Assembly: GCA_964235705.1 (NCBI GenBank)
Contig: CAXSDP010000003.1
Coordinates: 1-64,000 of the forward strand
Reading direction: 5' to 3'
Length of the DNA: 64,000 nt
Source: RH-AL1 sp964235705
Lineage (GTDB): Bacteria; Pseudomonadota; Alphaproteobacteria; Rhizobiales; Beijerinckiaceae
Shown: piece by piece, positions 31,856 through 41,084 of the stretch
Position numbering within the stretch: position 1 is the first letter of the stretch
Layout: each line of letters begins with the position of its first letter
The notes under the pieces: model-generated
Seen by the model: only the letters and a program-made list of their open reading frames with translations
What the model was told of the DNA's origin: nothing
Database searches by the model: none
Translations under genes and position numbers: made by a program

Positions 31856-32932
31856 ATGATGGTTTTGCGGAACATGTTCGTTCGCTCCCGGGCCCCGTTG
31901 CGGCTTGGCATCGCTGGCGGGGGGACCGACCTGTCACCGTTCTGCGACGAATATGGAGGCGCCATCCTCAATTGCACGATCGATCGTTACGCCTACACCT
32001 TCATCGCCACGCGGCCGGATGGCGTGCTGCATTTCGTTGCCGGCGACATAGCCGAAGAAGAAACACATCAGGCCGGCAAGGTCCTCGACATCGGGACGGG
32101 CCTGCGGTTCCATCGTTCGATCTACAATCATTTCGTCCGAACCGGTGACCTCGATCCAAAGCTTGGCTTGACCGTGACGACCAGTGTCGATTGCCCGCCT
32201 GGGTCAGGGCTCGGCTCCTCCTCGGCATTGGTCGTCGCGCTCTGCGAAGCGTTCCGCTTCCTGTGTGATACCCCGCTGGGCCTCTACGACCTAGCCCACC
32301 TCGCCTTCGAGATCGAACGCGTGATGCTGAAGCTCGCTGGAGGGAAGCAGGACCAATACGCCGCGTCGTTCGGGGGGCTCAACTTCATCGAGTTTCTGCC
32401 CAACGACCGCGTCATCGTCAATCCGCTGCGGGTCGACCGCGCGATCCTGAACGAGTTGGAAGCGTCCCTGATCGTATGTTCGACCGGTGTGTCTCGCGAG
32501 TCCGAGCACATCATCCACCAGCAGGTCGGTCGCATGATCGAACGCGATTCCGGCGCGCTCGCGGCGCTTCACGACATCAAACGGGCAGCAGTCGAGTCGA
32601 AGCAGGCTTTGCTCAGCGGCGACCTCCACGCCCTCGGCAATATCCTCAACGAGTCTTGGAAATCGAAGAAAAAGACCGCGTTCAACGTTTCGACGAACCT
32701 GATCGACGATCTCTTCGAAGCAGGATTGCAGGGTGGGGCGAGGGCCGGGAAAATATCCGGCGCGGGCGGAGGCGGTTTCATGATGTTCTTGACCGATCCG
32801 GAACGACGCCGAAGCGTGATCGCCGAGCTGAACGCCGCCGGTGGCCAGGCCGGTCCCGTCCACCTGACTGGACGCGGCGTCGAGGCTTGGCGGGTCAAGC
32901 GCGAGCCTGACGGCGTTCGGCTGACGAACTGA
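31856..32932 (+). CDS. GHMP sugar kinase (HddA-like heptose or sugar 1-/7-phosphate kinase)
   Basis: This 358-residue kinase has the GHMP N-terminal motif RSRAPLRLGIAGGGTDLSPF, the ATP loop PPGSGLGSSSALVVA, the catalytic region KLAGGKQDQYAASFGGLNFI and the C-terminal ISGAGGGGFMMFLTD. The closest known type is D-glycero-D-manno-heptose 7-phosphate kinase, which supplies activated heptose for surface glycans. Starts are possible at 31856, 31859 and 31874; the last gives MFVRSRAPLRLG, the usual HddA beginning. Codon use is less GC-biased than in the flanks, consistent with a transferred glycan locus. The giant glycosyltransferase gene follows 45 nt later. Confidence 0.88.
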   Translation: MMVLRNMFVRSRAPLRLGIAGGGTDLSPFCDEYGGAILNCTIDRYAYTFIATRPDGVLHFVAGDIAEEETHQAGKVLDIGTGLRFHRSIYNHFVRTGDLDPKLGLTVTTSVDCPPGSGLGSSSALVVALCEAFRFLCDTPLGLYDLAHLAFEIERVMLKLAGGKQDQYAASFGGLNFIEFLPNDRVIVNPLRVDRAILNELEASLIVCSTGVSRESEHIIHQQVGRMIERDSGALAALHDIKRAAVESKQALLSGDLHALGNILNESWKSKKKTAFNVSTNLIDDLFEAGLQGGARAGKISGAGGGGFMMFLTDPERRRSVIAELNAAGGQAGPVHLTGRGVEAWRVKREPDGVRLTN

Positions 32933-32977
32933 ACCGAACCAAGTCAGGCAGCACGACCCCACCGCAAGACATCGTCA

Positions 32978-35900
32978 ATGCCCCACTCAGAAAGATTTAG
33001 CCCACCGATGCAGGGAAGAGCCGACGACGCGCATTTTCATCGATACGCGATTGCCAAGGACTATGTCGCGGACGCGAGGGTGCTCGACGTCGCCTGTGGC
33101 GAAGGGAACGGATCGTACATCCTCTCGTCGGCGGCGCGCCATGTCGTGGCGCTCGATGAGGATGGGGTGTCCATCACTGCGGCAAAGGCCAGGTACGCGG
33201 GTGAGGACAGGCTCGAGTTCGTCCAAGGCGACGTCGCGTCCCTTTCGACTCAAGGCGGCTCGTTCGACGTCATCGTCTGCTTCGACATGCTCGATCGTGT
33301 TCCCGACGCCGCGCGCTTCCTCAATGAAGCGAGGAGGATGCTGAGGCCGGGCGGTCTGCTCGTAACCTCGTCGTCGAGCCGGCTCGATGTCGACCGAAAG
33401 CGGCGAACTCAGACTCCGTCGCGATCTCGGGGGGATGAAGCTGCGTCTTTGGACGACATCCTATCCGACCACTTCGCCTACCGCGAGATCCATGACCAGC
33501 AAACGTTTCTCAGCCGCCCGATCGCGGCCACGTCGCGGGCGAGCGACACCGGCGGACCTGGACATCACGCCGACGACGCGGACGGTCACGCCAGATTGTC
33601 CGATGTTGGCCCCGGTGCGCCTGGAGTGCCATATCCGGATTACGTCTTATTCTTCTGCAGTAATGAAGCCATCAGGCATTCGATGGCGCCAGTGTCCACT
33701 CCCATCGTAGCGAGCGATGATCTTTGGCCGGAGCGACGCGACATCGCCGCCTTGCCGTCCGGTGTTGGTGTGGGAGACGTAAAGTGGTCGCGGCGGTTTG
33801 AAGATTCGAAAGAAGACGTCGCAACGAAGGGGTGGAGTGAAACCAACGTCCACCAGCAGACACTGGTTCTGGGGCAACCAGGCCGCGCGACGAGCGAGGA
33901 AGGCCATTCGCCGGCTCGCACCATCGACATGAACGTCGCCGACAGGCAAGAACAGATCAGTAAAGCGTCGATGCATGAGGACGAGACCTCGCCGGCATCG
34001 CCATCGGAAGCCGAGTTTCACGTCGGGCGATCCGACCCACGACGCGAAGGTGACCTGGTTGACGATCTCAAGGGCCTAATACCGCTATTGGCGCGCTTCG
34101 AGGGCGGTGACGCGGCCGATCGAAGCCTCGCGATCCTGACCGACGTGCTCGCCAAGGCTTGGCCGAACCGCGAGGCGATGCAAAGGCAGATCGATGACCT
34201 TCAATCGCGCGTTGCGCGGGACGAGGATCGCCGAAACCATCATGTCGCAGGTCGCATCGCCGAGGCGACGCTCGATCGACGTCTGAAAGACGTCCTCAAC
34301 GAGCATGAGCAAGCGTTGGCGTTGCGCGGCGGAGCCGAAGCGGAGCAGCGTAAGCTGCGCGTTGGTCTTCAGCAACGAATCGAGGATTTGGAAGCGACGA
34401 ATGACGCGTCGCTCGAGCGAGCCCGCATCTCGGACGCTCGCGCTCGAAATCTGGAACAAGACCTGGCGAACGCGCACGCCGCTCACGATAAGGCGCGGCG
34501 TGAGTCGAAGCTCCTGATCGAACGCCTTCGTGACGACGGGGTCACTCGTGAGAACGCCTATGAAGCCCGGATCGCCGCCTGGTCCGCCCGTGTCAACGCC
34601 CTACAAAACGAGTTGAAACAAATATACTCGATACACGACGAGTATCTTGAAAAGGCACTTGCTCCGCGTAGCGGTGCTCGCGAAGGGTGGACGGGCAGGG
34701 GGGAGGCGTACAAGGAAGATAGGGAAGGTGCGGCGAAGTCGCGGAATGATTTTCGAGAGACCCTCGACCAATCGCAAATCACGTCGGACTTCCTTGTCGT
34801 GAAGGACAGGATCCAGAGGGATCTCCACACGTCACGGCGCTTCAGTCCTTTGAACCCGCATCACCTAAAAAAACATGAAACGACGCCCTTTGGCGTGGAT
34901 GACGATCTTTCGGAGTCGTTGTTCTTTGACCAAGCCTTTTATAGGACGCAACTCAAGGACGGCCAGGACGTGGGCGCTGGAGCCTTGCGTCACTACCTGG
35001 ATACCGGCTGGTTGCAAGGCTTCTCACCGTGCGCGTTGTTCGACGGCAACTGGTACCTCACCAAACACCCGCACGCTCTAGAGACGGGGATGAGCCCGCT
35101 ATCGCATTACGTCCGCCACGGGGCGGCAGACGGCCTGCAGCCCCATCCTTGCTTCGATCGCCCCTTCTACGCCGCTCGCTATCCCGAAGCCCTTCGGCAT
35201 GGAGGCGACGTCTTCCAACATTTCGTCCGTCAGGGTCTGCGCGCCGGGTGCTTCCCGTCCGCCGAAATCGAGGCCGTCGCGGGAGGCGAGCTTGCGATCG
35301 CGGTGGTCGGACGCCTCCTGAACGAGGACCTGCAAGTGTCGACGGGGGCTTCGAACGTCGCGCAGTGGCCGCCGAAACCCCTCAAGGACTATTGGCTCCC
35401 CCAAGCCCTGCGCGACTATATCGGTGACGATTTCGGGACTGGACCACTCGATCTTCTGTCGTACCTCTTCTCGGTGATCGCCGCTTACGAGCCTGATCCC
35501 GCGGCATTCGAGGGAAGCGAGGATCTCGAGGTCCTGGTCAGACGAGCGAACGCCTTCAAGCGCGTCAGGACGGATACGCGCCCCGACGTCTCGATCGTCA
35601 TTCCCGTGTACAATAACATCATCTACACGCTGACATCGATCCTTTCGATCCTTGAACACGAGAGCCGCCTGTCCTTCGAAATCCTCGTCGGCGACGATGG
35701 GTCCACGGATGCGACGCCGCGGGTCGTGCCGATGCTTGGCGACGGCGTCGTGCTCGTTCGTCATGACGACAACAAGGGGTTCCTGCGCAACTGTAACGCC
35801 TGCGCCCAACAAGCGAACGGCCGATTCCTCGTCTTCCTCAACAACGACACCATCGTCCTGCCAGGATGGCTGGACGAACTCATCGCCCCCCTCGAAGCCG

Positions 35901-37558
35901 GTACGAACATAGGAATGACGGGGTCCAAATTGATCAACGGCGACGGCAGCCTCCAGGAGGCCGGAGGCATCGCCTGGGATGACGGGAGCGCGTGGAACTA
36001 TGGGCGTGGCGCGGACCCGCGCCTGCCACAATTCAACTACTCGAAAGACGTCGATTATTGTTCCGGTGCCTCCATCGCCGTAACGAAGGTCTTGTGGGAC
36101 CAGCTCGATGGCTTCGATCCCGCGTTCGCGCCCGCCTATTGCGAGGACTCCGACCTCGCCTTCAGGATACGAGCGAGCGGATCGCGGACACGTCTCGCCG
36201 CGTCGTCGATCCTCGTCCATCACGAGGGTCGATCGCATGGATCCGACGTGGGACACGGCATCAAAGCCTACCAGGTGATCAATCAACGGGCGTTCTTGGA
36301 GCGGTGGCGGTCCGTGCTCGCGGAGGACAACTTCCCAAACGCGACCAACGTCTTCCTCGCTCGCGACCGGAGCCGGTACAAGCCGCACATCCTTATCGTG
36401 GATCATTACGTACCGCAGTGGGATCGCGACGCTGGCTCGCGAACGATGCTTCACTTCATCCGCATGTTCGTCGATCAAGGCTTTCACGTGATCTTCTGGC
36501 CGGATAACCTTTACCGTGATCGCCGCTATGCCAAGCCGCTCCAGGACATGGGCGTCGAAATCATCTATGGCCCGCAGTACATCAATCAATTCGAGGCTTG
36601 GATGTCGACCCATGCCGCAGATATAAAGTATGTGCTGCTAAGCAGGCCGCAATTCGCTGAGAAGTACATCGATTTCATCGATCGCGCCTCATGCAAGATA
36701 TTATATTACGGTCATGACTTGCATTGGAAGCGCATGGAGAAGCAATGGTCGGTAGAGGAGGGCGAGACGTTGCGGGAAAACATCGAGGTGGTCCGTCAAC
36801 TCGAACTCACGATATGCCGTAAGTCCGACGTGGTGCTTTATCCCAGCGCCGAGGAAATCGCCTTCGTCAAGGCGGAGCTCCCGACCCTCGAGGCCGCTCT
36901 CGCGGTGCCGGCTTGGTGTTTCAACGATGAAGAAATCGACGGAATGCGCTCGTCCGCAACCCACCGAAGCGGACGCGATCCGATGCACGTCATGTTCGTT
37001 GGTGGGTTCCAACACACACCCAACGTCGACGGTATGGGCTGGTTCGCGTCGGAGGTTTGGCCGTTGGTCAAGCAACGCCATCCTCGCGCCAAGCTGACGA
37101 TCGCGGGTTCCAACCCGCCGGCCGCGATAAGGAAGCTGGTTTGGGCTTCACTCTCGATCACGGTGACGGGTGCGATCAGCGATGAAGCGCTCGGTCAGTT
37201 GTACGCGCAGGCGAGCGTGGCTGTCATACCCCTGCGCTTCGGAGGTGGCGTCAAGGGCAAGGTGATCGAAGCCTTCACCAAAGGAATAGCGGTCGTCTCA
37301 ACATCGATCGGTGTCCAAGGATTGGTGTCCCAAGACGATGTGGCGTTGGTGGCCGACGACCCTCAGGGTTTCGCCGCCCTCGTGGGCGCTTGCCTGGAAG
37401 ACCCGTCGTTCCCGACACCGACGATAGAGGCCGCGATCAACCTCATCGAGAAGGACTATTCCAGTTCCGCACTCGTCGATTGCTTGAAAGGGCATGTGCC
37501 CGAATTGGCGAACCGACCTGGAACCCGTATCGTCGACCGGGCGGTCACCGCGCCATGA
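32978..37558 (+). CDS. Giant multidomain glycan-synthesis protein: methyltransferase, coiled coil, GT2 and GT4-like glycosyltransferases
   Basis: The product has 1526 residues. Residues about 1-130 form a class I SAM methyltransferase (VLDVACGEGNGSYILSS, FDVIVCFDMLDRVPDAARFL). Residues about 360-570 are charged and helical, with many heptads, likely coiled coil. Three tandem FD-x-x-(W/F)Y repeats begin near residues 650, 688 and 726 with a 38-residue period. A GT2 domain spans about 868-1110 (VSIVIPVYNN, FLNNDTIVLPGWLDEL, YCEDSDLAFRIRASG). A GT4-like domain spans about 1137-1500 (HVMFVGGFQHTPNVDGMGWF, FGGGVKGKVIEAFTKGIAVV). The layout fits chain assembly with methyl capping and length control in O-antigen-like polysaccharides. 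Substrates are unknown. Confidence 0.88.
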   Translation: MPHSERFSPPMQGRADDAHFHRYAIAKDYVADARVLDVACGEGNGSYILSSAARHVVALDEDGVSITAAKARYAGEDRLEFVQGDVASLSTQGGSFDVIVCFDMLDRVPDAARFLNEARRMLRPGGLLVTSSSSRLDVDRKRRTQTPSRSRGDEAASLDDILSDHFAYREIHDQQTFLSRPIAATSRASDTGGPGHHADDADGHARLSDVGPGAPGVPYPDYVLFFCSNEAIRHSMAPVSTPIVASDDLWPERRDIAALPSGVGVGDVKWSRRFEDSKEDVATKGWSETNVHQQTLVLGQPGRATSEEGHSPARTIDMNVADRQEQISKASMHEDETSPASPSEAEFHVGRSDPRREGDLVDDLKGLIPLLARFEGGDAADRSLAILTDVLAKAWPNREAMQRQIDDLQSRVARDEDRRNHHVAGRIAEATLDRRLKDVLNEHEQALALRGGAEAEQRKLRVGLQQRIEDLEATNDASLERARISDARARNLEQDLANAHAAHDKARRESKLLIERLRDDGVTRENAYEARIAAWSARVNALQNELKQIYSIHDEYLEKALAPRSGAREGWTGRGEAYKEDREGAAKSRNDFRETLDQSQITSDFLVVKDRIQRDLHTSRRFSPLNPHHLKKHETTPFGVDDDLSESLFFDQAFYRTQLKDGQDVGAGALRHYLDTGWLQGFSPCALFDGNWYLTKHPHALETGMSPLSHYVRHGAADGLQPHPCFDRPFYAARYPEALRHGGDVFQHFVRQGLRAGCFPSAEIEAVAGGELAIAVVGRLLNEDLQVSTGASNVAQWPPKPLKDYWLPQALRDYIGDDFGTGPLDLLSYLFSVIAAYEPDPAAFEGSEDLEVLVRRANAFKRVRTDTRPDVSIVIPVYNNIIYTLTSILSILEHESRLSFEILVGDDGSTDATPRVVPMLGDGVVLVRHDDNKGFLRNCNACAQQANGRFLVFLNNDTIVLPGWLDELIAPLEAGTNIGMTGSKLINGDGSLQEAGGIAWDDGSAWNYGRGADPRLPQFNYSKDVDYCSGASIAVTKVLWDQLDGFDPAFAPAYCEDSDLAFRIRASGSRTRLAASSILVHHEGRSHGSDVGHGIKAYQVINQRAFLERWRSVLAEDNFPNATNVFLARDRSRYKPHILIVDHYVPQWDRDAGSRTMLHFIRMFVDQGFHVIFWPDNLYRDRRYAKPLQDMGVEIIYGPQYINQFEAWMSTHAADIKYVLLSRPQFAEKYIDFIDRASCKILYYGHDLHWKRMEKQWSVEEGETLRENIEVVRQLELTICRKSDVVLYPSAEEIAFVKAELPTLEAALAVPAWCFNDEEIDGMRSSATHRSGRDPMHVMFVGGFQHTPNVDGMGWFASEVWPLVKQRHPRAKLTIAGSNPPAAIRKLVWASLSITVTGAISDEALGQLYAQASVAVIPLRFGGGVKGKVIEAFTKGIAVVSTSIGVQGLVSQDDVALVADDPQGFAALVGACLEDPSFPTPTIEAAINLIEKDYSSSALVDCLKGHVPELANRPGTRIVDRAVTAP

Positions 37559-37634
37559 GCGTTTCGAACCGTCGCCGATCGGTTCCAAACGTCGGTCCCC
37601 GTGTCGCACCGCTTCGATCCGGCCCCTCTGGCTT

Positions 37635-38531
37635 CTAAGCGCTCCCCACTTCCTTGAGGAGCCAGGACCGGAACGCGCGGATACGGTGCGGCTCGCGCTG
37701 GCCGCTTCGCGTGACGAGGTGGTGCAGGACGCGCCGTACGCCCGCGAATCGGCCTTCCCCCAACGGCACCAATTGCCCGAGCGCGATCTCGGCCTCGGCG
37801 AACCGCGTGCTCTCCAGCGCGACCCCCATGCCCTGCACCGCGGCCGACACGACGAGCGCGCCGCGGTCGAAGGCGGTCGTCGGCGCCTGCGGGTACGGGC
37901 CCAGCCCGTTGAGCGCGAACCAGTCCGACCAGCGGATGGGACTAACGGATGACTCGATGAGGGGCAACGCGGACACGGCGCGCCGTCCCACGGGGGAAAG
38001 GCTGGCGGCCACCGACGGCGCGCACAGGGCCAGCACGTGTTCCTCGCCGAGCGGCTCGATCGACAGCCCGGCTCCGGACGGCGCGTGCCCGTAGACGATC
38101 GCGATGTCGGTCGCCTCGTTGCGGATGAGGTCGTAGGTCCCGGCCCCGGAGGACAGCCTGATGGTGATCGAGGGATGGGTCTCCACGAAGCGAGGGAGCC
38201 GTGGGCCTAGCCACTTGGCGGCGAAGCTCGGTCCGCAGTGAACGGTCAACGTCGAGAGCGTGGCCCGTGGCGTGACTTCGCCGCAGGCGTTCTCCATCGC
38301 GTCGAAGGCGTGCGCGAGGCCGGCGGCCAAGCGCGCGCCATCGTCCGTCAGGGTCTTGGTCCTGGCGCCCTCGACGAAGAGGGCCCTGCCGAAATGGCCT
38401 TCCAAGGTCCGAACCTGATGGCTGATCGCCGAGGCCGTGAGGTGCAGTTCCTCCGAAGCCCGCACGAAGCTGCCGAGCCGCGCGGCGGCCTCGAAGGCGC
38501 GAAGGGCGTGGAAGCTTGGCAGTCGTCGCAT
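37635..38531 (-). CDS. LysR-family transcriptional regulator (GcvA-like)
   Basis: This 298-residue regulator has an N-terminal winged helix-turn-helix (FHALRAFEAAARLGSFVRAS, LTASAISHQVRTLEGHFGRA) and a type 2 periplasmic-binding effector domain (TVHCGPSFAAKWLGPRLPRF, GMGVALESTRFAEAEI). It is divergent from an MFS carrier and class II aldolase operon across 127 nt. A T-N11-A dyad lies 9 nt before its start, so it probably controls itself and the carrier operon. The effector is likely a small carboxylate or sugar acid, inferred from the target genes. Confidence 0.92.
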   Translation of the reverse strand: MRRLPSFHALRAFEAAARLGSFVRASEELHLTASAISHQVRTLEGHFGRALFVEGARTKTLTDDGARLAAGLAHAFDAMENACGEVTPRATLSTLTVHCGPSFAAKWLGPRLPRFVETHPSITIRLSSGAGTYDLIRNEATDIAIVYGHAPSGAGLSIEPLGEEHVLALCAPSVAASLSPVGRRAVSALPLIESSVSPIRWSDWFALNGLGPYPQAPTTAFDRGALVVSAAVQGMGVALESTRFAEAEIALGQLVPLGEGRFAGVRRVLHHLVTRSGQREPHRIRAFRSWLLKEVGSA

Positions 38532-38539
38532 CGAGCACC

Positions 38540-38554
38540 ATGAATGTGGTTCAT
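38540..38554. promoter_or_regulatory. Candidate LysR operator
   Basis: The sequence is a perfect dyad ATGAA-N5-TTCAT containing the LysR T-N11-A core. It lies 9 nt upstream of the lysR-type start codon and about 105 nt before the MFS gene. That position would allow autorepression and activation of the divergent operon. Confidence 0.55.
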
Positions 38555-38658
38555 GTCGGGTTGAGAAATCCTAGGTTGCTGAAGGCGATCCGCCACGTCC
38601 ACTCTCCCTTCGTCGGGGCCTCGACGCCCCGGCGATCAAAATCGTGGGGGGAAGAGGT

Positions 38659-39963
38659 ATGTCGCAGGCGACCATGGTCCTGGACGCGACCGCGTCGGAC
38701 GACGACGTCGCGCTCTACAGGAAAGTGACGGTCCGGCTCGTCCCGTTCCTCTTCGCCTGCTACGTCGCGGCCTACCTCGACCGGGTGAACGTCGGCTTCG
38801 CGAAGCTGCAAATGCTGGGCGACCTGCACTTCAGCGAAACCGTCTACGGGTTCGGTGCCGGCGTCTTCTTCCTCGGCTACTTCTTCTTCGAGGTGCCGAG
38901 CAACATCATCCTTCACAGGGTCGGCGCGCGCGTGTGGATCGCCCGCATCATGCTGACCTGGGCGCTCGTATCCGCCGCCATGGTCTTCGTGAAGACGCCG
39001 ACGATGTTCTACCTGCTGCGCTTCCTCCTCGGCGTGGCCGAGGCGGGCCTCGTTCCCGGCGTCATCCTGTACATGACCTACTGGTACCCCTCGCGCCGGC
39101 GCGGGGCGATCATCGCGATGTTCCTGACCGGCATCCCGATCGCCGGGGTGGTCGGTGGTCCCTTGTCGGGATGGATCCTGTCGGCCGCGTCCGGCGCGTG
39201 GGGCCTCACCGGCTGGCAGTGGATGTTCCTCGTCGAGGCGATCCCCTCCGTCATCCTCGCGGTCGCCATCCTCGCCTACCTCGACGACGGCATCGTGGGC
39301 GCCTCGTGGCTGACGGACGCCGAGAAGGCCACCTTGCGGCGCGCCGTGACCGAGGATGCCAAGACCACGCTCGGCCACTCGTTGCGCGACGGCTTCACCT
39401 CCCCCTGGGTCTGGTGGCTGTGCTGCATCTACTTCTGCTTCATCGTCGGCCTGTACGGCCTCGGCTTCTGGCTGCCGACCCTCATCAAGGGCGCGGGCGT
39501 CTCCAACCCCCTGACGATCGGGCTCCTGACCATGCTGCCCTACGCGGCGGCGGCGGTCGGCATGGTGGTCGTCGGCCGGTCGTCGGACGCGACCCGCGAG
39601 CGGCGCTGGCACATCGTCGTACCGGGTCTCTTGGGCGCGGGAGGTTGGCTCGTCAGCATCTGGTACGCCCATGACATCGTGGTCGCCGAGGCGGCGCTGA
39701 CCGTCGCCGCCGTCGGCGTCCTCGTCACCATGGCGCAGTTCTGGTGCCTACCGACGGCGCTGTTCGCCGGGGCGGCGGCGGCGAGCGGCATCGCGGTCAT
39801 CAACTCGGTCGGCAACCTCGCCGGGTTCGCCAGTCCCTACGCGGTCGGTTGGATCATCGACCACACCCATTCGACCAGCCTCGGCGTCTACATGCTCGCC
39901 GCGAGCCTGCTGGTCGGAAGCCTGCTCGCGCTGACGATGCCGAGGCACCTCGTCAACCGCTGA
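38659..39963 (+). CDS. MFS transporter, anion:cation symporter (tartrate/phthalate permease-like) family
   Basis: This 434-residue, 12-helix carrier has ACS-family motifs: LVPFLFACYVAAYLDRVNVG, FGAGVFFLGYFFFEVPSNII, LLRFLLGVAEAGLVPGVILY and GWQWMFLVEAIPSVILA. Relatives take up tartrate, hexuronates or other organic anions with protons. It is the first gene of an operon with a class II aldolase 30 nt downstream and is divergent from the LysR gene. GAAGAGG precedes the ATG. The substrate is not evident from sequence. Confidence 0.92.
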   Translation: MSQATMVLDATASDDDVALYRKVTVRLVPFLFACYVAAYLDRVNVGFAKLQMLGDLHFSETVYGFGAGVFFLGYFFFEVPSNIILHRVGARVWIARIMLTWALVSAAMVFVKTPTMFYLLRFLLGVAEAGLVPGVILYMTYWYPSRRRGAIIAMFLTGIPIAGVVGGPLSGWILSAASGAWGLTGWQWMFLVEAIPSVILAVAILAYLDDGIVGASWLTDAEKATLRRAVTEDAKTTLGHSLRDGFTSPWVWWLCCIYFCFIVGLYGLGFWLPTLIKGAGVSNPLTIGLLTMLPYAAAAVGMVVVGRSSDATRERRWHIVVPGLLGAGGWLVSIWYAHDIVVAEAALTVAAVGVLVTMAQFWCLPTALFAGAAAASGIAVINSVGNLAGFASPYAVGWIIDHTHSTSLGVYMLAASLLVGSLLALTMPRHLVNR

Positions 39964-39993
39964 GCCAACCCCCGAGAACGAAAGGACGTCACC

Positions 39994-40809
39994 ATGCTCG
40001 ATACCCCCAAGAAGCGAGTCTCGCTCTACCAACCCGAGCAGGAAGGCTTGATCTTCCCCGAAGTGCCCGAGTTCGCGGACGTCGCCGAGGAGCGCGCGTA
40101 CCGCAAGCGGCACCTGGTGGCCGCCACCCGGGCGTTCGGCCTCAACGGCTTCGATTATGGCTTCGCCGGCCACCTCACGGTCCGCGACCCCGAACGCCCG
40201 GAACTCTACTGGACCAACCCGATGTGCGTGCACTTCTCGCAGGTCAAGATGTCCAACCTCGTCCTCGCCGACCACGCCGGCCGCGTCGTGGAGGGAACGC
40301 ACGCCATCAACCGGGCGGGCTTCGTGCTCCACGCGGCGATCCACGAGGATCATCCCGACATCGTCGCCATGTGCCACGCCCACACGCAGTACGGCACGGC
40401 ATGGTGCGCCACCGGCCGGCCCCTCGACATGATCAGCCAGGACGCCGCCTGTTTCTTTGACGACCACGTGGTGATCGGCGAGTCGGCCGGCGCCGTCGCC
40501 GTCGAGGAACACGCCGGCAACTCCGTGTCGGCGGTGTTCGGCAAGCACCGGGCGGCCCTCCACCAGAACCACGGGCTGTTGACGGCGAGCCGCCACAGCA
40601 TCGACGACGCCGCCTTCTGGTTCATCGCGCTCGAACGCTGCTGCCAAGCGCAACTGCTCGTCGAGGCCTCGGGCGTGAAACCGAAGCTCCTCTCCGACGA
40701 GACGGCCCGCTACAGCCGCGAGCACGTCGGCAACGACTTCATCGGCTGGCTCCACTTCCAGACGATCTACGATCAACTGGCGGCGACGCAGCCCGACATG
40801 TTCCAATGA
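39994..40809 (+). CDS. Class II aldolase/adducin-family protein
   Basis: This 271-residue protein has zinc-ligand and fold motifs: FGLNGFDYGFAGHLTVRDP, CHAHTQYGTAW, QDAACFFDDHVVIG and ALHQNHGLLTASRHSIDDAA. Members are zinc aldolases, decarboxylases or epimerases acting on small sugar or hydroxy acids. Co-transcription with an organic-anion carrier under a LysR regulator suggests a catabolic step on the imported compound. It resembles the large group annotated as class II aldolase/adducin in Rhizobiales. The reaction is not known. Confidence 0.88.
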   Translation: MLDTPKKRVSLYQPEQEGLIFPEVPEFADVAEERAYRKRHLVAATRAFGLNGFDYGFAGHLTVRDPERPELYWTNPMCVHFSQVKMSNLVLADHAGRVVEGTHAINRAGFVLHAAIHEDHPDIVAMCHAHTQYGTAWCATGRPLDMISQDAACFFDDHVVIGESAGAVAVEEHAGNSVSAVFGKHRAALHQNHGLLTASRHSIDDAAFWFIALERCCQAQLLVEASGVKPKLLSDETARYSREHVGNDFIGWLHFQTIYDQLAATQPDMFQ

Positions 40810-40831
40810 CGGGTGGGTTCCAGTGACGAGT

Positions 40832-40859
40832 GGGCCGGGCCGAGCGATCGGCCCGGCCC
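40832..40859 (+). terminator. Strong hairpin with GCGA tetraloop after the aldolase gene
   Basis: A perfect 12-bp stem, GGGCCGGGCCGA / TCGGCCCGGCCC, closes a GCGA loop of the stable GNRA type, 22 nt after the aldolase stop codon. There is no U tract, so it may stabilise the 3' end or pause polymerase rather than act as a classical intrinsic terminator. Confidence 0.55.
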
Positions 40860-40976
40860 GTGCCCGGCCGATGGAGGGCGATCGACCACGCCAGGCCTTA
40901 ACGAGCGTCCCGCCGGAGGGTGCCGCGCGGCGGCCATGTCGTCTTTGGCCGACATTGGATGGCGAGCGTCGCCATC

Positions 40977-41084
40977 GAACGCTGACCCGCAGCCGTGTCA
41001 CTGTCGGCGAACGCTGACCCCGGGCCGCGACCGTGACACCGTTCGCCGACCCCGGGCCGTGACCATGTCGGCGTTCGCTGACAC
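40977..41084. repeat. Tandem 32-bp imperfect repeats
   Basis: The 12-mers G(A/T)(A/T)CGC(T/C)GAC(C/A)C begin at 40977, 41009, 41041 and 41073, an exact 32-bp period. Between them, the second and third units share CCCCGGGCCG and a GACC-x-TG block. On the reverse strand the array begins GTGTCAGCGAACGCCGACA. Multiple internal repeats next to a terminal TG...CA are known at the ends of IS21-like elements, but no transposase is nearby. Confidence 0.65.

Noticed and set aside
40977..41084. CRISPR-like array
   Set aside because: The 32-bp units are contiguous and diverged, with no identical repeats separated by unique spacers, and no cas genes are near.
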